Source: Bacillota bacterium
Lineage (GTDB): Bacteria; Bacillota; Dethiobacteria; DTU022
Assembly (NCBI GenBank): GCA_012727685.1
Contig: JAAYGO010000078.1
Location: 1 to 12,672 of the forward strand
Length of the DNA stretch: 12,672 nucleotides
Direction of reading: 5' to 3'
Shown here in pieces: positions 6,143 to 12,672 of this stretch. A model generated the notes under the pieces. That model saw nothing but the letters and a program-made list of their open reading frames with translations, was not told the origin of the DNA and made no database searches. Every line of letters starts with the position of its first letter. Within the stretch, counting starts at the first letter, position 1. The translations under genes were made by a program, and so were the position numbers.

Positions 6143-6457
6143 TTACCAATATTTAGGTAGCTTTTACAATGCCTCCGGATTATGGTATAAATTAAAGTAA
6201 AAATTCTGCGCCTACAATTTACTGGTTCTTTGTGCAGAACAAGCTATTATTTTATGTATACTAAATGTGGATAATGTGCATAACTGGGCATAATGCACAC
6301 CATAAAGCATATTTTTTTGTGGATAAGCCTGTGCATAGTGTGGATTACTGTTATTGGGAATTTGGCCAAACTACTAATATATGCGCGTTTTTTCTGTTTT
6401 AGAACTGCCAATTTTGTCTACATAATTTGTTGACAAAAAATCTTTAAAGTCCGTTGA
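6143..6457. other. AT-rich intergenic stretch upstream of murC
   Basis: No gene is seen on either strand. It contains a stem of 8 bp including one G-T pair (TTCTGCGC 6204-6211 with GTGCAGAA 6232-6239), the DnaA-box cluster at 6266-6347, and an isolated consensus -35 box TTGACA (6430-6435) without a well-spaced -10 box. Base composition is clearly more AT-rich than in the surrounding genes. Confidence 0.5.
6266..6347 (+). promoter_or_regulatory. Cluster of six DnaA-box-like 9-mers
   Basis: The DnaA box written on this strand is TGTGNATAA (complement TTATNCACA). Exact matches are at 6266-6274 (TGTGGATAA), 6275-6283 (TGTGCATAA) and 6318-6326 (TGTGGATAA). One-mismatch matches are at 6285-6293 (TGGGCATAA), 6330-6338 (TGTGCATAG) and 6339-6347 (TGTGGATTA). 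All six have the same orientation and form two groups of three separated by 24 bp. The flanks are AT-rich. No dnaA or dnaN gene is present, so this is more likely an auxiliary DnaA-binding locus or a DnaA-regulated control region than the replication origin. Confidence 0.7.
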
Positions 6458-6486
6458 TTGTATCGCTTTTCCCGTTTTGATATAAT
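6458..6486 (+). promoter_or_regulatory. Promoter for murC
   Basis: TTGTAT (6458-6463) and a perfect TATAAT (6481-6486) are 17 bp apart, with an extended -10 TGA directly before the -10 box. Predicted transcription start is about 6493, giving a leader of about 120 nt. The leader holds a small hairpin, GCGCC/GGCGC (6511-6523). DnaA bound at 6266-6347 would sit more than 100 bp upstream. Confidence 0.65.
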
Positions 6487-6611
6487 GACCACGGATTGCA
6501 GTCAGGAATGGCGCCGTAGGCGCATAATAATAGTAAAGCAAGACCGGAACCGCCTTTTGGACCGCAAGGACATATGCTTTGGTTATGATTAAAGCTCAAG
6601 GAGGATTTTTT

Positions 6612-7997
6612 TTGGCACTGCCGGCTGTAAAACGAATTCATTTCATTGGCATCGGCGGATACGGCATGAGCGCGCTGGCCTATGTGCTGTTAAAAATGGG
6701 TTATCAGGTCAGCGGTTCGGACCTTAAAGAATCGGCGATGACCAGGCGCCTTGCTGAAGAGGGGGCCCTGGTTGTTACCTCCGGCCACAGCCGGGAAAAT
6801 GTTGAGGGCTGTGATCTGGTAATCTATTCCACCGCCATTCCGGATGACAACCCCGAGCTGAGCGCAGCGCGCGCCAGCGGAGTTCCCGTCTGGCACCGTT
6901 CCGAGCTGCTGGCCAATTTACTCAATGAACGCTACGGCATTGCCGTAGCGGGCACGCACGGCAAGACCACAACCTCGACGATGATCGCCCTGTTGCTCGA
7001 GAGGGGAGGCCTTGACCCTACCGCCATTATCGGGGGGACGGTGCCCGCATTTGGCGGCAATGCCCGTTTCGGGCAAGGCCGCTACCTGGTAGCCGAAGCC
7101 TGCGAGAGCGATCATTCCTTTCTGCGCTATTACCCCCGGCTGGCGGTCGTCACCAATATCGAGCCGGATCACCTCGAGCATTACGAAGGCAACTTTGAGA
7201 AAATGAAACAGGCTTACATTACTTTTTTAGAGCATTTGCCTGCGAATGGGTGCGCGGTGCTCTGTAGCGACGATCCCTGCCTGAGAGAGCTGGCCCGCCG
7301 TCTGGAAAGGCCTGTAGTTACATACGGCCTAAACGGGGAAGCGGAGTTTGAAGGCCGCCACATTGTTTTGAGCGGCATAAAATCCAGTTTTGTCCTCTAT
7401 CACAAGGGCGTCCCGGTTACCGGGAAGGTTGCGCTGCAGGTGCCGGGGCGGCATAATGTCAGCAACGCGGTGGGTGCGCTGGCCGCGGCCGCTCAACTGG
7501 GACTTGATTTGCAGGAATGTGCCAAGGCCTTGCACGACTTTTACGGTGCCGGACGCCGCTTCGAGATTTTGGGCGAAGCCGGCGGAATCACAGTAATCGA
7601 TGATTATGGCCACCATCCCACCGAAATAAAGGTTACCCTGAAAGCAGCCCGGACTGGCGTCGGGCGGATCTGCTGCATTTTTCAACCGCACCGCTATACC
7701 CGAACCGCTTATTTATTTGAAGATTTCGCCCATGCCTTTAATTCTGCCGACCTGGTGCTGCTGCACCGCATCTATGCCGCCGGAGAAAAGCCGATCGCTG
7801 GCATCACGGCGGAAGCGCTGGCTGCCCGCATCAGCGCAGTAAAGGGAGAACCGGTCTATGCTTCCGACAGCATGGCGGAACTTGTAGAACGGGCTCTCGC
7901 CTTTGCCCGTCCCGGCGATACGATCCTGGTCATGGGTGCCGGCGATATTAACAAGGCGGGCTATGCCATCCTGGAGCGCCTAAAAAATCGCCCTTAA
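6612..7997 (+). CDS. murC: UDP-N-acetylmuramate--L-alanine ligase MurC
   Basis: MurC is the cytosolic ATP-dependent ligase that adds L-Ala to UDP-MurNAc, the first peptide-stem step of peptidoglycan synthesis. From TTG 6612 it is 461 residues, a typical length. The N-terminal UDP-binding domain begins IHFIGIGGYGMSALA (9-23). The central ATPase domain has AGTHGKTTTST (113-123). The characteristic EACESDHSF, TNIEPDHLEHY and C-terminal-domain DDYGHHPTEI are all present, as is the late FQPHRYTRT motif. The start is chosen because AAGGAGG (6598-6604) sits 7 nt before TTG 6612 and homology begins at once. The in-frame TTG at 6579 and ATG at 6585 lie upstream of or across that ribosome-binding site. 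It stands outside any mur/fts cluster here, and the following genes are other envelope genes. Confidence 0.95.
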   Translation: MALPAVKRIHFIGIGGYGMSALAYVLLKMGYQVSGSDLKESAMTRRLAEEGALVVTSGHSRENVEGCDLVIYSTAIPDDNPELSAARASGVPVWHRSELLANLLNERYGIAVAGTHGKTTTSTMIALLLERGGLDPTAIIGGTVPAFGGNARFGQGRYLVAEACESDHSFLRYYPRLAVVTNIEPDHLEHYEGNFEKMKQAYITFLEHLPANGCAVLCSDDPCLRELARRLERPVVTYGLNGEAEFEGRHIVLSGIKSSFVLYHKGVPVTGKVALQVPGRHNVSNAVGALAAAAQLGLDLQECAKALHDFYGAGRRFEILGEAGGITVIDDYGHHPTEIKVTLKAARTGVGRICCIFQPHRYTRTAYLFEDFAHAFNSADLVLLHRIYAAGEKPIAGITAEALAARISAVKGEPVYASDSMAELVERALAFARPGDTILVMGAGDINKAGYAILERLKNRP

Positions 7998-8135
7998 GAT
8001 GGCGGGACAATGGCTTGCCAGAAAACTGCGCTGCCGTAACAAGGCAGGCAGGAAATAGGAAATATTTATGGAATACTAAGTGGCAATGATTGCGGTGTTC
8101 TTTAAGAGGCGGTCTCTCTTGGAAGGAGTCTTTGC

Positions 8136-8804
8136 ATGAAGATATTGATGCTGCACCAGTTTTTTTCGACTAATCACAGCGTTCGGAACAACCGCTTTTT
8201 TGAACTTGGCTGCCGCCTCGTTTCCCAGGGACACCAGGTTACCGTGATCACCGGCAACGCCGGTCTCAAGTTGCCTTTAGGTAATCGAAAGATCGGGTTG
8301 CTGCAAACCAGCGGTATGGCTGTGGTAGCTTTAAATCTGACCTACGATTACCGGATGAAACCTTTTAAAAAAGCAAGGCTGCAGATGGCTTATGCCCGGC
8401 TGGCTTCGCACCAGGGACGCCGCTTACCCCGTCCCGACCTGATCTGCGCTGTCTCGCCTCCGCTGGCGACTACTTTGCCCGCGGTTTCGTTAAGCCGGTT
8501 TCATGGCGCTCCCCTTGTCCTGAATTTGGAAGAGCTCTGGCCGGAGGCGGCGGAACAGCGCGGCACCCTGCGCAATCAAACCCTGATTGCCCTGGCGCGG
8601 CGCGTTGAGGCCAAAGCGTGCAACCACGCTTTTCGCATTTTCGCCTTCGATCGCAGTACCGCCGAAGCCATTAAAGATGTGGTAAACGTCCAGAAAAAGG
8701 TGCTGCTGGTGCGGGATCTGGAGAGCCACTGGCAGCAATTTGAAACGGTGCTGCGTGAAGCTACGGGTGAAGCTGCGGGAGAAATCGGTAAAACGGGCGG
8801 TTAA
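8136..8804 (+). CDS. Half-length GT4-type glycosyltransferase (N-terminal domain only)
   Basis: The 222-residue protein begins MKILMLHQFFSTNHSV and continues with FELGCRLVSQGHQVTVITG, the opening of WbuB/WcaI-like glycosyltransferases with the GT-B fold. DLICAVSPPLA and APLVLNLEELWPE match the same N-terminal acceptor-side domain, which usually reads 'DLWPE'. Family members are about 400 residues, and the C-terminal nucleotide-sugar domain with its E-x7-E motif is absent. The last 35 residues do not look like it, and no continuation is seen in other frames before the sortase. It may be a truncated gene or a stand-alone acceptor-binding subunit. The ATG has an excellent GGAAGGAG (8121-8128), spacing 7, which argues that it is expressed. 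It sits 138 bp after murC and 62 bp before the sortase gene. Confidence 0.7.
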   Translation: MKILMLHQFFSTNHSVRNNRFFELGCRLVSQGHQVTVITGNAGLKLPLGNRKIGLLQTSGMAVVALNLTYDYRMKPFKKARLQMAYARLASHQGRRLPRPDLICAVSPPLATTLPAVSLSRFHGAPLVLNLEELWPEAAEQRGTLRNQTLIALARRVEAKACNHAFRIFAFDRSTAEAIKDVVNVQKKVLLVRDLESHWQQFETVLREATGEAAGEIGKTGG

Positions 8805-8866
8805 GTTGCGCAGCAATTTGGGTATCATATTTAGTTAGAGATCATTCATGAAGGGGCAATCCTGAA

Positions 8867-9523
8867 GTGGCTAAATCGGGTACTTTTTCTCACGGCGGCT
8901 CTTCGCGCCGCGCCAGTGTTTTGAACATCATCGGGGCAATTTTAATTACCGGCGGTTTAGTACTGCTCGGTTATTACGGTTACCTGAAAGGGACTGTGCT
9001 CTATAACCAGCACCAGCTAAAAGAGGCATACCGGGAATCATTTTTCGAAATTCCGGAGGCGGCGGAGCCCTTTCGCCGGGTGATCCTGACCGAATGGCAG
9101 CCAACCCGGCTGCAGATCCCCAAGATCGGCGTTGACCTGATGGTGATCGGCGGCGAAGGCGCTGATGTCTTTGATGAAACCCTCTTGGACAAGGCCCCGG
9201 TCCACTTTCAGATGAGCGATCTCCCCGGCACGGAGCCCGGCAATGTGGCCATCGCCGGGCATCGCGGCAGCCGCTGGGGTTTTTTCACCGACCTGGATCT
9301 CCTTGAGCCGGATGATGTGATCTATCTCGATACGGCCGGCTACCGTTTTACCTACCTGGTAGAATGGATCCGGATCGTAGACCCGTATGACTGGAGCGTA
9401 ATCGATAGCACCGATTATCCCGCCCTGACCCTGCAAACCTGCGAACCGAAAACCGGACCCTCCACCCATCGCCTGATCGTGCGGGCAGCCCTGGAAGAAG
9501 TGGCTCCCGCACCCCAGGAGTGA
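8867..9523 (+). CDS. Membrane-anchored sortase (class D/E-like)
   Basis: Sortases are extracytoplasmic cysteine transpeptidases that cut a C-terminal sorting signal and join the protein to the cell wall. The 218-residue protein has a cytoplasmic N-terminus rich in Ser/Arg, one membrane segment (about 18-40) and a complete catalytic domain. LQIPKIGVDLMV (82-93) is the usual first strand, the catalytic His is in AGHRG (His132), the catalytic Cys in LTLQTC (Cys192) and the Arg in HRLIV (Arg202). The TLQTCEP and single N-terminal membrane helix fit class D or E rather than class A or B, but the class is not certain. The start is GTG 8867 with AAGGGG at 8851-8856. A five-codon frame (ATG 8848 to TGA 8863-8865) ends just before it. 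The next genes encode secreted wall proteins, possible clients. Confidence 0.88.
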   Translation: MAKSGTFSHGGSSRRASVLNIIGAILITGGLVLLGYYGYLKGTVLYNQHQLKEAYRESFFEIPEAAEPFRRVILTEWQPTRLQIPKIGVDLMVIGGEGADVFDETLLDKAPVHFQMSDLPGTEPGNVAIAGHRGSRWGFFTDLDLLEPDDVIYLDTAGYRFTYLVEWIRIVDPYDWSVIDSTDYPALTLQTCEPKTGPSTHRLIVRAALEEVAPAPQE

Positions 9524-9928
9524 CTGGTTAATAGCCCTTTGTTCCCTTGTGAAAATGCGGTAGCCGAACTTAAGCCCTCTTCAGCCTGAACCTTTACGTA
9601 CCCTGTCATTCTGAGCGAAGAATCTCTTTATACTGCTTCTGCCTTCTTGCCACTTTTAATTTCAAGCTTTCTTCTTCATTACGTCCTTCCGCGGCCATAG
9701 CACGGCCTGCAGGCTCTCCCGGTAGAGCTTCCGGTTTAAAGCTCTCCTATTAACAGAGTAGACGGCCATGCCCCGCCGGGCGGGGGCACCATCAGGGAAT
9801 GTAAATGTTGCCGAGGGCAGGGTGAGGGGGGCTGAATCCCTCTACCCATTTTAAGAGCAGATTAAGTTGCCCAGGCAGATTTTGCTTCAGAAAAAAATTT
9901 TATGTAAATCGACATAACTAGAGGATTT
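9524..9928. other. Long intergenic stretch between sortase and glucosaminidase
   Basis: No convincing gene is seen in these 405 bp. Visible structure includes a repeat copy (9601-9628), a stem AGAGCTT/AAGCTCT around 9723-9744, a GC hairpin near 9769-9793, and a bulged stem GGGTGAGGG (9820-9828) with CCCTCTACCC (9838-9847) followed by ATTTT. The last could end sortase transcription but is poorly placed. No known riboswitch consensus was recognised. Confidence 0.4.
9601..9628. repeat. Second, shorter copy of the 'CTGAGCG' interspersed repeat
   Basis: GTCATTCTGAGCGAAGAATC (9605-9624) shares its core with the left arm of the palindrome at 227-293, with a short deletion after GAGCG. The right arm is not found nearby, so this is a solo half-element. 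Confidence 0.5.
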
Positions 9929-9957
9929 TTGACAAAAACGTTGAATAACTCTACATA
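9929..9957 (+). promoter_or_regulatory. Candidate promoter for the glucosaminidase gene
   Basis: A consensus TTGACA (9929-9934) is 17 bp from TACATA (9952-9957), a weak -10 box. Transcription would start near 9964, giving a leader of about 40 nt before the ATG at 10004. If it is real, the in-frame TTG at 9929 is not the start codon. Confidence 0.4.
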
Positions 9958-10003
9958 CATAGAAAAAGAGATAAAAAATGGATTTTTCAGGGAGAAGAAA
10001 AAA

Positions 10004-12271
10004 ATGATTTTCCGCAAAATAGAGAATCGTTGCAGTTTCCCCGCATGGCTTCTGCTTCTCGTATTCTTGCTACTCTGCTTCGGCCTGGATATGATCGCGC
10101 TGGCCGAGGATAGTCCGGCCGGCTCTCCTGTAATATCCCTTTTTACCATCAATTATGGTGATCCGGATACAGCTTTGCACGAGGTTACTTTGCAACTCGA
10201 TGCTGCCGATGATGTAACGGTTCGGGAGCAGTTGATGGTTCGTTTTTCCAACGATGAAATTGAATGGTCCGACTGGACAGCCTTCCAGGAAGAGTGGGCA
10301 TGGTCGCTTTCCCCGGGGGATGGCTTGAAGACCGTTTACGTGCAGGTTAAAGATGAAGACGAAAATGTCAGCACGTCTTCCGCTTCCATCCGGCTCTTTG
10401 TGCCGGTCGAAGGGGTCTCCCTGGACTGGGAGACCCTGATGCTGGATCTGGACGGCGAGCCGATCATGCTGACGGCCACGATCACCCCGGAAGATGCTTC
10501 CATGAAAGAGCTAACATGGTCTTCCAGCAATCCCGCCGTAGCCACCGTTTCCGGAGATGGCCTGGTTACCCCGGTTGGCAAGGGAGAGGCTGAGATCACG
10601 GCAACCACCGTGGACGGTGGATTCACCGCCACGTGCCATGTTACGGTAAGCGACGCTCCGGAAATCGATCCTTCCGTCAACTACGGCGATGTCAACGGAG
10701 ACGGCGCGGTCGATGTGGGGGATGCCGTTCTCGTCTTGCGCTCCATCGTGGAGCTGGTGCAGCTAAGCGAAGCGCAGCTTGCCGCAGCCGATGTCAACCT
10801 CGATGCGGTGGTCGATGTGGGCGACGCCGTCATCATCTTGCGTCATATTGTGGGCCTTGTGCCCAGCCTTCCCGTAGAGCATGTGGTCACTCCGCCCGGT
10901 GAAGAGCCGCCTGTCGAACCGGGTCCCCCGGACTTACCTGACGTGGCTCCGACGGGTAAACTACTTGGTGCCACATACCGGGTCTGCACAACGGCGGAAG
11001 TGGAAGTATCAGTTCTGAACGTGCGCAGCGGCCCGGGCGTCGACTGCAGTATTATCGGATCTGTTTCACGGGGACAGCGTTTTATCGTCCATGAGGAAAG
11101 GGAGACCGATCACAGCGAGTATAACCGCTGGTACCGGATCAACTACAACGGCAACCCGGGCTGGATCGCCGCTACATATACCTCGACCACAGACATTTTG
11201 TATGGTCTCGATTACTGGTCCAACTTAACCCGCCTGACCGATGCGCCGGAAGGCCTGGAGCCGGGAGACTATAAAATAAACAGCGAATATCGTTTCCTTT
11301 TATCCCGGGGCGGCAATCTCATACCCACGGATGTTTACTTTAACTTCCTGGAACAGATCCCGTATGCCCGGCTGCCGCTGGATCGCCCGGCACCGGCCAT
11401 GGTCACGGAGAGCTTCCTCGCCCAAAGGTCAGGGAGCATCTATCCGGGCACCCCGTTTGCCGATGTCGATATTGCCGACGAATTCATGGATGCCCAGGAG
11501 ACCTGGGGAGAAAACGCCGTTTACTTAATGGCCCATGCCGCCCTGGAAAGCGCCTGGGGCACCTCGCAAATCGCCCGGGATAAAAATAATATCTTTGGCT
11601 ACATGGCTTACGACGGCAGTGCTTATTCCAGCGCGGCCACTTTCCGTTCACTAGAAGATTGCATCATGCAGGTAAGCGGCTTTATCCGCCGTGCCTACCT
11701 CAGCGCCGGGGGCTCTTACTTCCATGGCCCCCATCTCGTAGGGATGAACGAAAAATACGCCACAGACCCCATGTGGGCGATCAAGATCGCGCGGATCATG
11801 CAGAGCATCCTCAATTTCAGCGAATACACCCTCGTGGAGAAGGAGCTGGCTAAAGGCGTTACCGATGCTTCGGTTAAATTGCGCACCGGACCGGGGACAA
11901 GTTACGCGGAGATTGCCACCCTGCCCGCAGGAACCTCCGTGGAGATACTGGGATCGAAACTGATTTCCAGCGTCAACTGGCTGAAGGTGAATGCCGGTGA
12001 AAGAAGCGGTTGGCTTAGCGGAGACTACGTCGAACTGGTTACTTGCCCGCGCGCTGCCGTCTATTTTGCCGACTGGTACAAAGAAGGGGAAGAGGATACA
12101 AAGCTGCGCGTCCGCAGTGGTCCGGGGACGAATTATGATATTAAGGACAACCTTAAGTTTGGCCATACTTTTACCATTACGGGGATTGATTCTGACTGGT
12201 ACCAGATATCCTATTCCGGCGCAACTGATCCACGCTGGGTCAGCGCAGAATACGTAATTGTCAACTGGTAG
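10004..12271 (+). CDS. Secreted N-acetylglucosaminidase with BIG2, dockerin and three SH3b domains
   Basis: This 755-residue exported wall hydrolase begins with a clear signal peptide: basic MIFRKIENR, hydrophobic LLLLVFLLLCFG, likely cut after ALA (34). Domains in order: an Ig-like module (about 40-130, with FSNDEIEWSDW and VYVQVKDED), a BIG2 domain (about 133-217, with LTWSSSNPAVATVS), a type I-like dockerin (about 227-290) with two Ca-binding repeats starting DVNGDGAVDVGDAV (229) and DVNLDAVVDVGDAV (263), a Pro-rich linker, SH3b 1 (about 333-395), a glucosaminidase domain (about 475-605) with HAALESAWGTS and catalytic Glu 515, SH3b 2 (about 618-680) and SH3b 3 (about 700-755), both with the (R)(T/S)GPGT motif. 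It should cleave glycan strands of peptidoglycan. The start at ATG 10004 has AGGGAG (9989-9994). TTG 9929 would add 25 residues before the signal peptide and overlaps a -35 box. The dockerin implies docking onto a cohesin protein, and one follows at once. Confidence 0.9.
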   Translation: MIFRKIENRCSFPAWLLLLVFLLLCFGLDMIALAEDSPAGSPVISLFTINYGDPDTALHEVTLQLDAADDVTVREQLMVRFSNDEIEWSDWTAFQEEWAWSLSPGDGLKTVYVQVKDEDENVSTSSASIRLFVPVEGVSLDWETLMLDLDGEPIMLTATITPEDASMKELTWSSSNPAVATVSGDGLVTPVGKGEAEITATTVDGGFTATCHVTVSDAPEIDPSVNYGDVNGDGAVDVGDAVLVLRSIVELVQLSEAQLAAADVNLDAVVDVGDAVIILRHIVGLVPSLPVEHVVTPPGEEPPVEPGPPDLPDVAPTGKLLGATYRVCTTAEVEVSVLNVRSGPGVDCSIIGSVSRGQRFIVHEERETDHSEYNRWYRINYNGNPGWIAATYTSTTDILYGLDYWSNLTRLTDAPEGLEPGDYKINSEYRFLLSRGGNLIPTDVYFNFLEQIPYARLPLDRPAPAMVTESFLAQRSGSIYPGTPFADVDIADEFMDAQETWGENAVYLMAHAALESAWGTSQIARDKNNIFGYMAYDGSAYSSAATFRSLEDCIMQVSGFIRRAYLSAGGSYFHGPHLVGMNEKYATDPMWAIKIARIMQSILNFSEYTLVEKELAKGVTDASVKLRTGPGTSYAEIATLPAGTSVEILGSKLISSVNWLKVNAGERSGWLSGDYVELVTCPRAAVYFADWYKEGEEDTKLRVRSGPGTNYDIKDNLKFGHTFTITGIDSDWYQISYSGATDPRWVSAEYVIVNW

Positions 12272-12289
12272 ATGGCCATGGAGATTTTG

Positions 12290-12672
12290 ATGAAAATCTA
12301 TAGAGGAAAACAGGTTTTACCGTTCGCCTGCGCGCTCCTGCTTGCTCTGGGCCTTGTTTTGATGCCGGGTAGCGGTTTTGTCGCTGCTGCCGCCGAAGCT
12401 ACGCTGTCCGTGAGCAGCGCCTCCGGCGGGGCTGGCGAGACCGTTGGCGTCAGCGTCACGATCCGGGGCCTGGATAAGCTCGCCGGGGTAGCCGGTATTT
12501 CGGGTGGACAATTTGAGCTATCTTACGACCCCGCCGTTGCTTCCGTCGAAAGTATCAAGCAAGGCCGCGCCATTGGAAGCGATTTTCTATTCCTGGGCAA
12601 CAGCGCTTACACGGAAAAGAGCATCAAAGTGGTCTGGGCGTCGGAAAGCGCTCTCGTAAGCGCTGACGGCGA
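12290..12672 (+). CDS. Secreted cohesin-domain protein, N-terminal part (partial)
   Basis: The frame is open to the window's end (127 codons). It starts with a signal peptide (MKIYRGKQVLPF, then ALLLALGLVLM, likely cut near AAAA|EA, 35). From about residue 37 it reads as a cohesin: ATLSVSSASGGAGETVGVSV, then a GGQFELSYDP motif, VASVESIKQG, and IKVVWASES. This order of strands and the 'YDP' turn are the cohesin pattern. Cohesins bind dockerins with high affinity, and the preceding gene encodes a dockerin. In-frame ATGs at 12272 and 12278 also exist. ATG 12290 is preferred because GGAG (12280-12283) is well placed and the signal peptide starts there. The ATG at 12272 directly follows the upstream stop, so the two genes are almost certainly co-transcribed. 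Whether it has several cohesins or a sorting signal is beyond the window. Confidence 0.82.
   Translation, partial: MKIYRGKQVLPFACALLLALGLVLMPGSGFVAAAAEATLSVSSASGGAGETVGVSVTIRGLDKLAGVAGISGGQFELSYDPAVASVESIKQGRAIGSDFLFLGNSAYTEKSIKVVWASESALVSADG

Noticed and set aside
5973..6200. 75-codon plus-strand frame rich in Phe/Leu/Cys
   Set aside because: It overlaps the start of the minus-strand gene and reads across AT-rich intergenic DNA, with no ribosome-binding site and no protein-like pattern.
6266..6347. Chromosomal replication origin
   Set aside because: Boxes are present, but there is no dnaA, dnaN or recF nearby and no clear DnaA-trio/unwinding element. An auxiliary DnaA-binding site is more likely.
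9723..9852. Riboswitch in the sortase-glucosaminidase gap
   Set aside because: Several hairpins are present, but none of the conserved core sequences of c-di-GMP, cobalamin or other common riboswitches could be matched.
9929..10003. TTG 9929 as the start of the glucosaminidase
   Set aside because: It would place 25 charged/polar residues before a complete signal peptide, and the codon is part of a consensus TTGACA box. ATG 10004 has a good ribosome-binding site.
1..12672. tRNA, rRNA or CRISPR arrays
   Set aside because: No cloverleaf with a TTCRA arm, no rRNA landmark and no regularly spaced direct repeats with unique spacers were seen.

Overview
The window looks like the chromosome of a low-to-mid GC Gram-positive anaerobe, probably Bacillota of the class Clostridia or a relative such as Desulfotomaculia. 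The reasons are strong purine-rich Shine-Dalgarno sites, frequent TTG/GTG starts, sigma-A type promoters, a sortase, a cohesin/dockerin pair, and a ydiF-tsaE-tsaB-rimI-tsaD neighbourhood that matches the gene set of the Bacillus subtilis ydi locus. The genus cannot be fixed from the sequence alone.

Layout. Positions 1-101 hold the C-terminal end of a flavin-dependent oxidoreductase. A 340-bp gap carries a 67-bp palindromic repeat, a near-consensus promoter (TTGACT-17-TATAAT) and, just after the predicted transcription start, a terminator-like hairpin in the leader of an ABC-F ATPase (ydiF-like, 444-2378). Next come tsaE and tsaB, an intergenic stretch of about 420 bp containing hairpins, tandem repeats and the remains of a group II intron, and then rimI overlapping tsaD. 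TsaB, TsaD and TsaE jointly make the t6A37 modification of ANN-decoding tRNAs. RimI is an N-acetyltransferase that habitually travels with them, and the ABC-F protein acts on the ribosome, so this half is a translation-quality block.

The middle (about 5.7-6.6 kb) holds a small acidic hypothetical protein on the minus strand, a probably decayed small reading frame upstream of it, and an AT-rich gap with six DnaA-box-like 9-mers in one orientation (6266-6347). A promoter there reads into murC.

The right half (6.6-12.7 kb) is an envelope block: murC (peptidoglycan precursor ligase), a half-length GT4-type glycosyltransferase, a membrane-anchored sortase, a 755-residue secreted N-acetylglucosaminidase carrying BIG2, dockerin and three SH3b domains, and the start of a secreted cohesin protein that runs off the window. 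An internal dockerin in a wall hydrolase directly followed by a cohesin protein suggests a non-cellulosomal cohesin-dockerin complex on the cell wall.

The points most worth following up are that cohesin/dockerin/sortase group, the DnaA-box cluster next to tsaD, the non-canonical (probably CTG) start of tsaB behind an in-frame mini-ORF, the group II intron remnant between tsaB and rimI, and the promoter-proximal terminator in the ydiF leader.
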